Assembly: GCA_002796135.1 (NCBI GenBank)
Contig: PCWB01000006.1
Location: 1 to 39,916, forward strand
DNA from: Candidatus Omnitrophica bacterium CG11_big_fil_rev_8_21_14_0_20_41_12
GTDB lineage: Bacteria > Omnitrophota > Gorgyraeia > Gygaellales > Profunditerraquicolaceae
Reading direction: 5' to 3'
DNA: 39,916 nucleotides
Positions 32,743 through 39,916 of this stretch are shown here, in pieces. Positions within the stretch are counted from its first letter, which is position 1. Each line of letters starts with the position of its first letter. The translations under genes were made by a program, and so were the position numbers. The notes beneath the pieces were generated by a model. The model worked only from the letters and a program-made list of their open reading frames with translations. It made no database searches and was not told the origin of the DNA.

Positions 32743-33213
32743 ATGCAGATCATGGATTTTCTTTCCAAAAAAGCTATTCTCACCGATATAAAAGCTACCA
32801 AAAAAGAAGATGTAATCAAAGAAATGGTCGATCTTTTGATCGAATCCGGGGATGTTGAAAAACGCAATCGTAATAAATTAATTAATGCTCTTATGTCCAG
32901 AGAAGTTCTTGGGTCTACTGCCATTGGTCAAGGAATTGCCATACCGCACGCTAAGTGCGATTGTGTAGATAAGTTAGTTGCGGCTTTTGGCCTTTCCAAA
33001 AAAGGAGTAGATTTTGATTCTTTAGACGGAGAATTAGCCTACATTTTCTTTTTACTGGTTGCCTCGCAGGATTCCGCCGGCCCGCACCTTAAGGCCTTGG
33101 CCAGAATTTCGCGCCTCCTAAAAGATAAATATTTCCGGGATACCCTACGCACCTGTATGGATGATAAAGCCGTAATTAAAATCATTACGCAAGAAGACGA
33201 AAAAAAGATTTAG
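32743..33213 (+). CDS. ptsN: PTS IIA-domain regulatory protein (EIIA-Ntr/PtsN-like)
   Basis: This 156-residue single-domain protein carries the phospho-accepting H69 in GIAIPHAKC, in the fructose/nitrogen-type IIA fold. It begins with a PtsN-like DFLSKKAILTDIKATKKEDVIKEM. There are no sugar-specific IIB or IIC genes nearby. An AAGGAG ribosome-binding site precedes the ATG. In this setting it is likely the end point of a regulatory phosphorelay from PtsI and HPr rather than a sugar transporter part. Confidence 0.88.
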   Translation: MQIMDFLSKKAILTDIKATKKEDVIKEMVDLLIESGDVEKRNRNKLINALMSREVLGSTAIGQGIAIPHAKCDCVDKLVAAFGLSKKGVDFDSLDGELAYIFFLLVASQDSAGPHLKALARISRLLKDKYFRDTLRTCMDDKAVIKIITQEDEKKI

Positions 33214-33241
33214 TTTTAATATGCGCAACTGATTTCATAAA

Positions 33242-34483
33242 ATGAAAACCAATTCTATCGGTATTCTAAAATGGTTTTATCCGGGCATAGGTATTAAGCG
33301 CTGGGTGGGTTTGAGCGCCCTAGGAGTAGCGCTTTTGATTTTAGGAACAGCTAATCTGCGCAGTGAAGGATTTTGGCTGCTTCAGTTTTTAGATGCTTTA
33401 ATTGTAATTTCGGGCATTATAATTTTAATTTTAGGGATCAAGCGGATGATGCGCTCATTTATTGCCGTATTCGTCCCGGCATCACGAGGGCATGAATTAA
33501 TTGATATTTTGTATCAGAAGAAGCAATTAAGCCGCGGGCCGCGTATTGTTGCCATAGGTGGCGGAACAGGCTTATCCGTTCTTTTAAGCGGTTTAAAAAA
33601 TTATTCTTCAAATATTTCAGCTGTAGTTACCGTAGCTGATAACGGAGGCTCAAGCGGACGTCTGAGGCAGCAGTTTGATGTTTTGCCTCCCGGGGATATT
33701 CGTAACTGTCTGGTGGCTCTGGCTGATGCCCCGACATTGATGCGTGATCTTTTTCAATTCCGTTTTGATAAAAATTCTGAATTTTCCGGGCATTCCTTTG
33801 GGAATCTTTTTCTTACGGTGATGACCCGCTTGACCGGGGATTTTGAAAAGGCGATCAAGGAAACCAGTAAAGTTTTAGCTTTGCGAGGACAGGTTATTCC
33901 TTCTACGCTTGGTGATATATCTCTGGTGGCCCATTTCCATGATGGCTCAACTGTAGTCGGAGAGGATCAAATTCCTAAAATCAGGAAGCCTATCAGCAAG
34001 GTCACACTTACTCCTGAATTACCATTGGCTACTCCGGATGCGCTTAAGGCAATCAGAGAAGCTCAGATTATTGTTTTAGGTCCGGGTTCTCTATATACAA
34101 GCATTATTCCTAATTTGATAATTAAGGGAATATCTAAGGCGATTACCGAATCTGAGGCAATAAAAGTGTATGTTTGTAATGTCATGACCCAGCCGGGAGA
34201 AACCGACGGCTATACTGTTTCAGATCATATTAAAGCTCTGGTAAGACACAGTTCTGCGCGTGTTTTGGATTATTGCCTGGTCAATACCGGAGAAGTGCCT
34301 AAGGAAGTTTTAGAACGTTATTCTAAGGATAATTCCACCTTTGTAATCAATGACCGTAAAAAAGTTGAGAGCCTTGGTTACCGGCTGGTAGAAGAAGATT
34401 TTAGCATGATTGTTGACGGAGTGATCCGGCACGATACGGAAAGACTGGCAAAAATTATTTTGAGTTTTATTGAAGAAATATAA
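33242..34483 (+). CDS. yvcK: YvcK/GlmR-like UDP-GlcNAc-binding regulator with membrane anchor
   Basis: The CofD-like domain begins near residue 98 with RIVAIGGGTGLSVLLSGLKNY and continues with VADNGGSSGRLRQQFDVLPPGDIRNCL and VLGPGSLYTSIIPNL, all typical of YvcK/GlmR. This regulator controls carbon flow into cell-wall amino sugars. Two hydrophobic helices at about residues 20-70 tether the protein to the membrane; this N-terminal extension is not present in B. subtilis YvcK. In firmicutes yvcK lies with the HPr-like crh. Here it lies between ptsN and ptsH, suggesting PTS-linked control of cell envelope synthesis. Confidence 0.9.
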   Translation: MKTNSIGILKWFYPGIGIKRWVGLSALGVALLILGTANLRSEGFWLLQFLDALIVISGIIILILGIKRMMRSFIAVFVPASRGHELIDILYQKKQLSRGPRIVAIGGGTGLSVLLSGLKNYSSNISAVVTVADNGGSSGRLRQQFDVLPPGDIRNCLVALADAPTLMRDLFQFRFDKNSEFSGHSFGNLFLTVMTRLTGDFEKAIKETSKVLALRGQVIPSTLGDISLVAHFHDGSTVVGEDQIPKIRKPISKVTLTPELPLATPDALKAIREAQIIVLGPGSLYTSIIPNLIIKGISKAITESEAIKVYVCNVMTQPGETDGYTVSDHIKALVRHSSARVLDYCLVNTGEVPKEVLERYSKDNSTFVINDRKKVESLGYRLVEEDFSMIVDGVIRHDTERLAKIILSFIEEI

Positions 34484-34485
34484 AA

Positions 34486-34755
34486 ATGAGCCTCATTAAG
34501 AAAGAATTAATCGTAAAAAATAAACAAGGGTTGCATGCCCGGCCTGCGGCTATATTCGTACAGATCGCTAATAAGTTCGATGCTCGCATTACCGTGCGCC
34601 GGGATGATGAAGAGGTTAATGGTAAATCGATCATGGGCATTCTTATGCTTGGGGCTGAAAAGGGTAGTTTAATTATTATTGAAGCAGATGGTTCCGATGC
34701 GGATCAAGCATTGGAGGAGCTGGAAAAAATAATTATCAGCGAGGAAGAATTATGA
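34486..34755 (+). CDS. ptsH: Phosphocarrier protein HPr
   Basis: The 89-residue protein has the active histidine H17 in KQGLHARPA and the regulatory serine S48 in NGKSIMG, the site used by HPr kinase in other bacteria. HPr relays phosphate from enzyme I to IIA proteins. It starts two bases after yvcK and overlaps ptsI as ATGA. Confidence 0.96.
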   Translation: MSLIKKELIVKNKQGLHARPAAIFVQIANKFDARITVRRDDEEVNGKSIMGILMLGAEKGSLIIIEADGSDADQALEELEKIIISEEEL

Positions 34756-36482
34756 TTCAGTTAAAGGGAATAGCCGCAGCCGGGGGCATAAGTATCGGGC
34801 CGGTTTATAAGCTTGGTAGCGAGGAGTTTATTGTCGTGCGTGATGCGATTAGGCCGGAGGATATTCCTGCCCAAATTCAGCTTTTTGAGGAAGCGCTGAT
34901 TAAGACCCGCCGGGAAATAATCGAACTCCAAAAAAGAATCAGCTCGGATATGGGCCAGGAAGAGGCCCAGATTTTTGACGCGCATCTTTTAGTTTTAGAA
35001 GACCGCATGCTCATCGAGGATGTGATCTCGCGCATTAAGAAGGATCAACTCAACGTTGCTTATATTTTCTCAGAGGTTTTGAAGAAATATATCAGTGTGT
35101 TTTTAAAGATCGAAGATGAATATCTTAAGGAGCGCGCCGCTGATATTAATGACGTCGGTAAGCGTATATTACGCAACCTCCTAGGTAAAGAGAAAAAATC
35201 TTTGGATGATATGAAGGAGAAAGCTATTATCGTCGCTCATGACCTTTCTCCTTCGGATATTGCGGCAATGCATACTAAAAATGTCGCGGGATTCATTACT
35301 GATATTGGGGGAAAGACTTCGCATACGGCGATTATGGCCAAATCCCTGGAGATACCTGCGGTAGTTGGTTTAGAGTCTGCCACTGTCAAGGTTAAAGCCG
35401 GGGATATCCTCATCGTTGATGGCAGTACCGGCGTAGTCATTATTAACCCTGATGAGGAGACGCTACATGACTATCGGCAAAGGCTTGAAAAGCTAAAAGG
35501 TATTGCCGAAAGATTTTTATCGGTTAAAGATCTCCCGGTTACGACTACCGATGGCAGGGTAATTATGATCTATGCTAATATTGAATTTCCTGATGAGGTT
35601 TCTTCGGTAAAACTGCATGGTAGCGAAGGGATAGGTTTGTATCGGACGGAATTTTTCTATATGAACCGCAAAGATTCCCCCAGTGAAGATGAGCATTATC
35701 AGGCTTATAAATATGTTGCCGAGGCATTAAATCCGCATCCGGTAGTGATCCGTACGCTGGATATCGGAGGGGATAAATTCTTATCTCAATTTAAGATACC
35801 GTATGAGATGCAGCCGTTTTTAGGATGGAGGGCGATCAGATTTTGTCTGGCGCGTCCGGATATATTTAAATTGCAGTTGCGCGCAATTCTACGAGCCTCA
35901 GTGCACGGTAACCTTAAGCTGATGTATCCCATGATTTCCGGGATTGAAGAGTTTAGGCAGGCAAATCAGCTGCTTAGTGAAGCTAAAGAAGAATTAAGGC
36001 AGAAGGGTCTTGGTTTTAACGATCAGATCAAGGTTGGGGTAATGATCGAAGTCCCGTCAGCGGCAATGACTGCCGATATTTTGGCTAAGGAGTCAGATTT
36101 TTTTAGTATCGGAACCAATGACCTGATTCAATATTCTTTGGCAGTTGACCGGGCTAATGAAAAGGTTGCCTATCTCTATGAACCAGCGCATCCGGCAATT
36201 TTAAGATTACTTAAGGTAATTATCGATGCTGCGCATAAGGCTAACATAAAAGTAGCGATGTGTGGAGAAATGGCGGGTGATCCGTCGTTGGCACTGATTC
36301 TTTTGGGCCTGGGTCTGGATGAGTTCAGTATGCCGCCGCAAATAATCCCGGAACTAAAATATATAATTCGCGCTATAGGATATGGGGCGGCGCAGAAATT
36401 TGCCGAGGAAGCGATGAAACTTTCAACCGGTACCCAGATAGAGGAATTTGCTCAAAATAAACTGGCGGAGATCTTAAAATAG
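34752..36482 (+). CDS. ptsI: PTS enzyme I (phosphoenolpyruvate-protein phosphotransferase)
   Basis: The 576-residue enzyme takes phosphate from PEP on H191 in GGKTSHTAIMA and passes it to HPr. The C-terminal PEP-binding barrel shows GSEGIGLYRTEFFYM, KVGVMIEVPSAA, DFFSIGTNDLIQYSLAVDR and CGEMAGDPS. Length is normal. It completes the ptsN-yvcK-ptsH-ptsI operon. Confidence 0.97.
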   Translation: MIQLKGIAAAGGISIGPVYKLGSEEFIVVRDAIRPEDIPAQIQLFEEALIKTRREIIELQKRISSDMGQEEAQIFDAHLLVLEDRMLIEDVISRIKKDQLNVAYIFSEVLKKYISVFLKIEDEYLKERAADINDVGKRILRNLLGKEKKSLDDMKEKAIIVAHDLSPSDIAAMHTKNVAGFITDIGGKTSHTAIMAKSLEIPAVVGLESATVKVKAGDILIVDGSTGVVIINPDEETLHDYRQRLEKLKGIAERFLSVKDLPVTTTDGRVIMIYANIEFPDEVSSVKLHGSEGIGLYRTEFFYMNRKDSPSEDEHYQAYKYVAEALNPHPVVIRTLDIGGDKFLSQFKIPYEMQPFLGWRAIRFCLARPDIFKLQLRAILRASVHGNLKLMYPMISGIEEFRQANQLLSEAKEELRQKGLGFNDQIKVGVMIEVPSAAMTADILAKESDFFSIGTNDLIQYSLAVDRANEKVAYLYEPAHPAILRLLKVIIDAAHKANIKVAMCGEMAGDPSLALILLGLGLDEFSMPPQIIPELKYIIRAIGYGAAQKFAEEAMKLSTGTQIEEFAQNKLAEILK

Positions 36483-36488
36483 GATGAA

Positions 36489-36561
36489 CCTCGCACCTTC
36501 TAAATATTTAACTATTAAAGCTATCTGGTTTGATGAATTAAATAGGAAAGAAGGTGCGGGG
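36489..36561 (+). promoter_or_regulatory. Hairpin that would hide the ribosome-binding site and start codon of the nucleotidyltransferase
   Basis: CCTCGCACCTTCT (36489-36501) is complementary over 13 bases, with one G-U pair, to AGAAGGTGCGGGG (36549-36561). The right arm contains the AAGAAGG Shine-Dalgarno sequence and runs to the G of the GTG start. The 47-base loop is AT-rich. Pairing should block initiation unless a ligand, temperature change or an alternative fold opens it. Confidence 0.7.
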
Positions 36562-37298
36562 TGAAAGCCTTAATTTTAGCTGCCGGATATGCAACCCGGC
36601 TTTATCCATTAACTAAAGAATATCCTAAGCCGCTTTTAGAGGTAAAGGGCAGACCGATTATAGATTATATCGTTGATAAATTAGAAGCGGTTTCAGGGAT
36701 CGATGAAATTTATATCGTAACTAACAATAAATTTATCAGTGTTTTTCGTAAATGGGCAAAATCAGTTAAGACATCTAAAAAAGTTACTTTAGTAAATGAT
36801 CTGACTAAAAGTAATCAGGATAGGCTGGGGGCTATCGGTGATATAGCTTTTGTAATTAAGAAGTTAAAGCTCCAGAATGATCTTTTGGTCGTGGGAGGGG
36901 ATAATTTATTCAGCGGGTCCCTGAAAGGTTTCTTAAAGTTTTCCGTAAAAAATTGTCACGATGCAAGTATCGGCCTATATCGGCTTAAAAATCAAAAGGA
37001 TGCCAGCCATTATGGCGTAGTCAAGCTTGATGTTCGTAAAGCAGTAATCAGTTTTGAAGAGAAACCGGCGAAGCCTCAAAGCCGGATTGTCGCAATGTGC
37101 CTGTATTATATACCAAAAGGCCGGTTAGCTTTAGTTAGGCAATATATGCAAAATAAAAAAATCAAAACAGATGCAACCGGAAGCTATATCGCCTGGCTTA
37201 AAGATAAAGTAGATGTTTACGGGTATGTATTTAAGGGTAGTTGGTTTGATATCGGTGATTACAAGTATTTAAATGCGGCAAAGAAAAACTTTGCCTAA
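36561..37298 (+). CDS. Sugar-1-phosphate nucleotidyltransferase family protein
   Basis: The 245-residue protein starts [37 protein letters not shown], the nucleotide-binding signature of the family. It then has [12 protein letters not shown] for metal and substrate binding, SFEEKP, and a closing [19 protein letters not shown]. Members couple sugar phosphates (glucose, mannose, GlcNAc) or phosphocholine-like groups to nucleotides; the substrate cannot be read from the sequence. It has no C-terminal acyltransferase repeats, so it is not full-length GlmU. It starts with GTG within a hairpin and is followed by metK. Confidence 0.85.
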   Translation: MKALILAAGYATRLYPLTKEYPKPLLEVKGRPIIDYIVDKLEAVSGIDEIYIVTNNKFISVFRKWAKSVKTSKKVTLVNDLTKSNQDRLGAIGDIAFVIKKLKLQNDLLVVGGDNLFSGSLKGFLKFSVKNCHDASIGLYRLKNQKDASHYGVVKLDVRKAVISFEEKPAKPQSRIVAMCLYYIPKGRLALVRQYMQNKKIKTDATGSYIAWLKDKVDVYGYVFKGSWFDIGDYKYLNAAKKNFA

Positions 37299-37315
37299 TA
37301 ACTAAGGGGGGGAAC

Positions 37316-38485
37316 ATGTCAGCTGCAAAGTATTATTTTAGTTCAGAGTCGGTAACCGAAGGCCATCCGGATAAGCTGTGTGATCAGATTTCAGACGGAA
37401 TTTTAGATGCCTGCTTAACTAGTGATCCTTATTCCCGCGTAGCATGTGAGACTTTCGTAACGATGGGGCTTTTAATCATAGGGGGAGAGATCACGACCCG
37501 CGGTTTTATTCATGTTCATGATATCAGCAGGAAGATTATCGATGAAATAGGTTACAATCATCCTAAATACGGTTTTGATTTTCATACTTGTGCTATCCTT
37601 AACGCTATTCATTCTCAGTCACCGGATATATCCCAAGGAGTGGATGTCGGTGGGGCAGGCGATCAAGGGATCATGTTTGGTTATGCTTGTAATGAAACTA
37701 AAGAGTTAATGCCGCTGGCCTTGACGTTAGCGCAGAAACTCTCTATGCGCCTGACTGAGGTTCGTAAAAAGAATATCTTAAAATATCTTGGCCCTGACGG
37801 AAAAACTCAAGTCACCGTTGAATATGATGGTGACAAACCTGTACGCGTGGATTCAGTAGTATTGGCTTCGCAGCACACTGAAAGCATCCTGGATAGAAGC
37901 GGTAAGCGCATTACTGAAAAAGCCCGTCAGGAGATTATTCGTCAAGTTGCCGGTCCGATCCTCAAAGGGTGGGTAGATAAGAATACTAAATATTATGTTA
38001 ATCAGACGGGTAAGTTTGTAGTCGGCGGGCCGCAATCCGATACGGGTATGACCGGCAGAAAAATAATCGTGGATACTTACGGTGGCTCAGTTGCTCATGG
38101 AGGGGGTGCATTTTCCGGCAAAGACCCGACTAAAGTTGACCGCTCCGCAGCATATATGTGTCGCTATATCGCTAAAAATATTGTGGCTGCCGGATTAGCT
38201 GAGAAATGCCTTGTTCAGCTTGCTTATGTTATCGGCCACGCTGAACCCTTATCGGTAATGATTAAAACCGAAGGCACATCCGTTATTTCCGAGGAGATTT
38301 TAGTAAAGCTGGTAAGAAAGAATTTTCAGTTAACGCCAAAAGGAATTATCGAATCGTTGAAATTACGCCGGCCTATATATAGGATGACCGCCGCTTATGG
38401 GCATTTTGGCAGGCCGGAACCGGAGTTTCTTTGGGAGAAAACGGATAAGGCGCAGGATTTAAAAAAACAGGCGAGCCGTTTATAA
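37316..38485 (+). CDS. metK: S-adenosylmethionine synthetase
   Basis: The 389-residue enzyme makes SAM from methionine and ATP. It begins [27 protein letters not shown] and includes [33 protein letters not shown] and [20 protein letters not shown] run of G residues before the ATG serves as ribosome-binding site. It precedes ahcY, so the two form a methyl-cycle pair. SAM made here would also feed the radical SAM enzymes HydE and HydG. Confidence 0.97.
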   Translation: MSAAKYYFSSESVTEGHPDKLCDQISDGILDACLTSDPYSRVACETFVTMGLLIIGGEITTRGFIHVHDISRKIIDEIGYNHPKYGFDFHTCAILNAIHSQSPDISQGVDVGGAGDQGIMFGYACNETKELMPLALTLAQKLSMRLTEVRKKNILKYLGPDGKTQVTVEYDGDKPVRVDSVVLASQHTESILDRSGKRITEKARQEIIRQVAGPILKGWVDKNTKYYVNQTGKFVVGGPQSDTGMTGRKIIVDTYGGSVAHGGGAFSGKDPTKVDRSAAYMCRYIAKNIVAAGLAEKCLVQLAYVIGHAEPLSVMIKTEGTSVISEEILVKLVRKNFQLTPKGIIESLKLRRPIYRMTAAYGHFGRPEPEFLWEKTDKAQDLKKQASRL

Positions 38486-38511
38486 ACTAATATTAAATAG
38501 AGGATTTGATA

Positions 38512-39768
38512 ATGAAATATGACATTAAAGATATAAAATTAGCAAAAAAAGGTGCTTTCAGGATTGAATGGGCAGCTAAAAACATGCCTGTGCTCAGTTT
38601 GATCAAACAGAGATTCTCTAAAGAGAAGCCGTTGAAGGGATTAAAGATCGCTTGTTGTCTGCATGTCACCACGGAGACCGCAGTCTTAGCAGATGTTTTA
38701 AAATCAGGAGGGGCGGATACTTATATTTGCGCATCCAATCCTCTTTCTACTCAGGATGATGTAGCGGCTTCTTTAGTTAAAGATTTAAAGGTCGGTGTTT
38801 TTGCAATCAAAGGAGAGGATACTAAAACTTATTATTCACATTTGAAATTCGCATTAGCGATTAAGCCGGATATTACCATGGATGACGGTGCAGATTTAGT
38901 CAGCACTATTCATCAGCGTCCGGTAAAAGACCATGCCAATATTATCGGTGGGACAGAAGAGACAACTACCGGAGTAATTCGCCTGAGAGCTTTAGCTAAA
39001 GAAGGAAAGTTGCGCTATCCGATTATCGCAGTTAATGATGCTTTAACCAAGCATCTTTTTGATAATCGATATGGCACAGGGCAATCTACTCTCGACGGAG
39101 TTATTCGCTCGACGAATAAATTAATTGCCGGAGCCAACTTTGTCGTTTGTGGTTATGGTTGGTGCGGCAAAGGTACGGCGATGCGGGCTAAAGGCATGGG
39201 TGCAAAAGTGATTGTTATCGAAGTTGATCCGTTGCGTGCTCTAGAGGCAACAATGGATGGTTTTGATGTTATGCCGATCCGTCAGGCAGTAAAAAAAGGA
39301 GATATTTTTGTTACGGTTACCGGAGATATCAATGTTATCCGCCGTGAACATTTTAGTTTAATGAAGGACGGGGCAATTGTTGCTAATTCCGGGCATTTTA
39401 ATGTTGAGATTGACATTCCGGGATTAAGAAAAATAGCAAAATCCAAAAGGGCTACCCGTGATTTTGTCGATGAATACACTTTAAAAAATAATCACAAAGT
39501 TTATGTTTTAGGAGAAGGCCGTCTGATTAATCTGGCGGCAGCTGAGGGGCACCCGGCAAGCGTTATGGATATGTCTTTTGCTAATCAGGCTCTTTCTGCT
39601 GAATATATGGCCAAGAACTACCGTAAATTAAAGAAACAGGTTTATACGGTTCCGGAAGATATTGATAAAAATATTGCCAGGCTTAAACTTAAATCCATGG
39701 GGATTAAAATTGATGTTTTAACTGCGGAGCAGAAGAAGTATTTGGCGAGTTGGGAAATGGGAACTTGA
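38512..39768 (+). CDS. ahcY: Adenosylhomocysteinase
   Basis: The 418-residue enzyme splits S-adenosylhomocysteine into adenosine and homocysteine, relieving inhibition of methyltransferases. Conserved parts are [85 protein letters not shown] for NAD, and [21 protein letters not shown] at 38512 is preferred over TTG at 38506, since AGAGGA (38499-38504) is suitably placed. The length fits shorter bacterial and archaeal forms. Confidence 0.97.
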   Translation: MKYDIKDIKLAKKGAFRIEWAAKNMPVLSLIKQRFSKEKPLKGLKIACCLHVTTETAVLADVLKSGGADTYICASNPLSTQDDVAASLVKDLKVGVFAIKGEDTKTYYSHLKFALAIKPDITMDDGADLVSTIHQRPVKDHANIIGGTEETTTGVIRLRALAKEGKLRYPIIAVNDALTKHLFDNRYGTGQSTLDGVIRSTNKLIAGANFVVCGYGWCGKGTAMRAKGMGAKVIVIEVDPLRALEATMDGFDVMPIRQAVKKGDIFVTVTGDINVIRREHFSLMKDGAIVANSGHFNVEIDIPGLRKIAKSKRATRDFVDEYTLKNNHKVYVLGEGRLINLAAAEGHPASVMDMSFANQALSAEYMAKNYRKLKKQVYTVPEDIDKNIARLKLKSMGIKIDVLTAEQKKYLASWEMGT

Positions 39769-39773
39769 AATAG

Positions 39774-39812
39774 ATCCTTCGCCCGCCAGTAAATTAGTAG
39801 CGGGCTCAGGAT
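39774..39812. repeat. Dispersed hairpin repeat, CCTTCG...CTCAGGAT type, copy 2
   Basis: ATCCT-TC-GCCCGC pairs with GCGGGC-TC-AGGAT around an AT-rich loop. The plan matches the copy at 32184-32220. It lies six bases after the ahcY stop codon. Confidence 0.65.
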
Positions 39813-39863
39813 GCCTCCCTTGATAAAAGAAATACGGGGAGTCAGCTGGGAGATGGGGACCTG

Positions 39864-39916
39864 ATGAAAAGAATTGCGGTTTTAACTACAGGCGGTGATG
39901 CTCCGGGTATGAATCC
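39864..39916 (+). CDS. pfkA: 6-phosphofructokinase, first codons only (cut by window end)
   Basis: The visible residues MKRIAVLTTGGDAPGMN are the N-terminus of ATP- or PPi-dependent 6-phosphofructokinase, including the GGDAPGMN nucleotide-binding turn. GGGAG and GGGG stretches upstream may act as ribosome-binding site. The rest lies beyond the window, so the phosphate donor cannot be determined. Confidence 0.85.
   Translation, partial: MKRIAVLTTGGDAPGMN

Noticed and set aside
36483-36560. SAM-II or other known SAM riboswitch before the metK region
   Set aside because: An AAAGCTA stretch recalled SAM-II, but the required pseudoknot arrangement is not present, and the hairpin closes on the nucleotidyltransferase start rather than metK.

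Overview
This 39.9 kb window is a bacterial chromosome segment with no plasmid or phage genes. It has tight sigma70-like operons, lipid A genes, System II cytochrome c genes, an HD-GYP protein and moderate GC. This set and style would fit an uncultivated PVC-related Gram-negative lineage such as Omnitrophota. That placement is inference, because the window has no rRNA gene.

Region by region. (1) 1-1239: end of a ResB-like protein and CcsA. (2) 1324-8726: one tight operon with an HypA-like protein, a four-subunit group 3b-like [NiFe] hydrogenase (beta, gamma, delta, alpha), a HypC-HydE fusion and HydG. (3) 8824-12948: NfnA/NfnB-type flavoproteins and an FMN glutamate-synthase-like protein behind an attenuator-like leader. 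(4) 12952-16301: a large palindrome, then two proteins that appear to share an N-terminal domain, the second an HD-GYP protein. (5) 16404-20762: pyrG, carA and only the N-terminal half of carB. (6) 20825-24106: a DUF1846 protein, a beta-CASP nuclease and a divergent bL27. (7) 24182-29315: an M48 protease, convergent lpxB and a Gfo/Idh/MocA oxidoreductase, and divergent msbA. (8) 29456-32181: rpsB-tsf-pyrH-frr. (9) 32184-32696: tRNA-Lys, tRNA-Leu and tRNA-Gly among hairpin repeats, with a duplicated tRNA 3' end. (10) 32743-36482: ptsN, yvcK, ptsH and ptsI, a PTS phosphorelay without permeases. (11) 36561-39916: a nucleotidyltransferase, metK, ahcY and the first codons of pfkA.

The outstanding feature is the hydrogenase operon. 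The structural genes encode a [NiFe] enzyme, yet the linked maturation genes mix two systems that are normally separate. HypC, from [NiFe] maturation, is fused to HydE, a radical SAM enzyme of [FeFe] maturation. HydG, the tyrosine lyase that makes CO and cyanide for [FeFe] enzymes, follows five bases later. The large subunit carries its own maturation endopeptidase, fused just after the DPCxxCxxH motif where the cleavable tail normally lies. The HypA-like protein lacks the zinc domain. No hypB, hypD, hypE, hypF, hydF or [FeFe] catalytic gene is present in the window. I infer that HydG and HydE may supply the Fe(CO)(CN) unit to a [NiFe] hydrogenase through HypC, in place of or beside the carbamoyl-phosphate HypEF route. 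This needs a genome-wide check.
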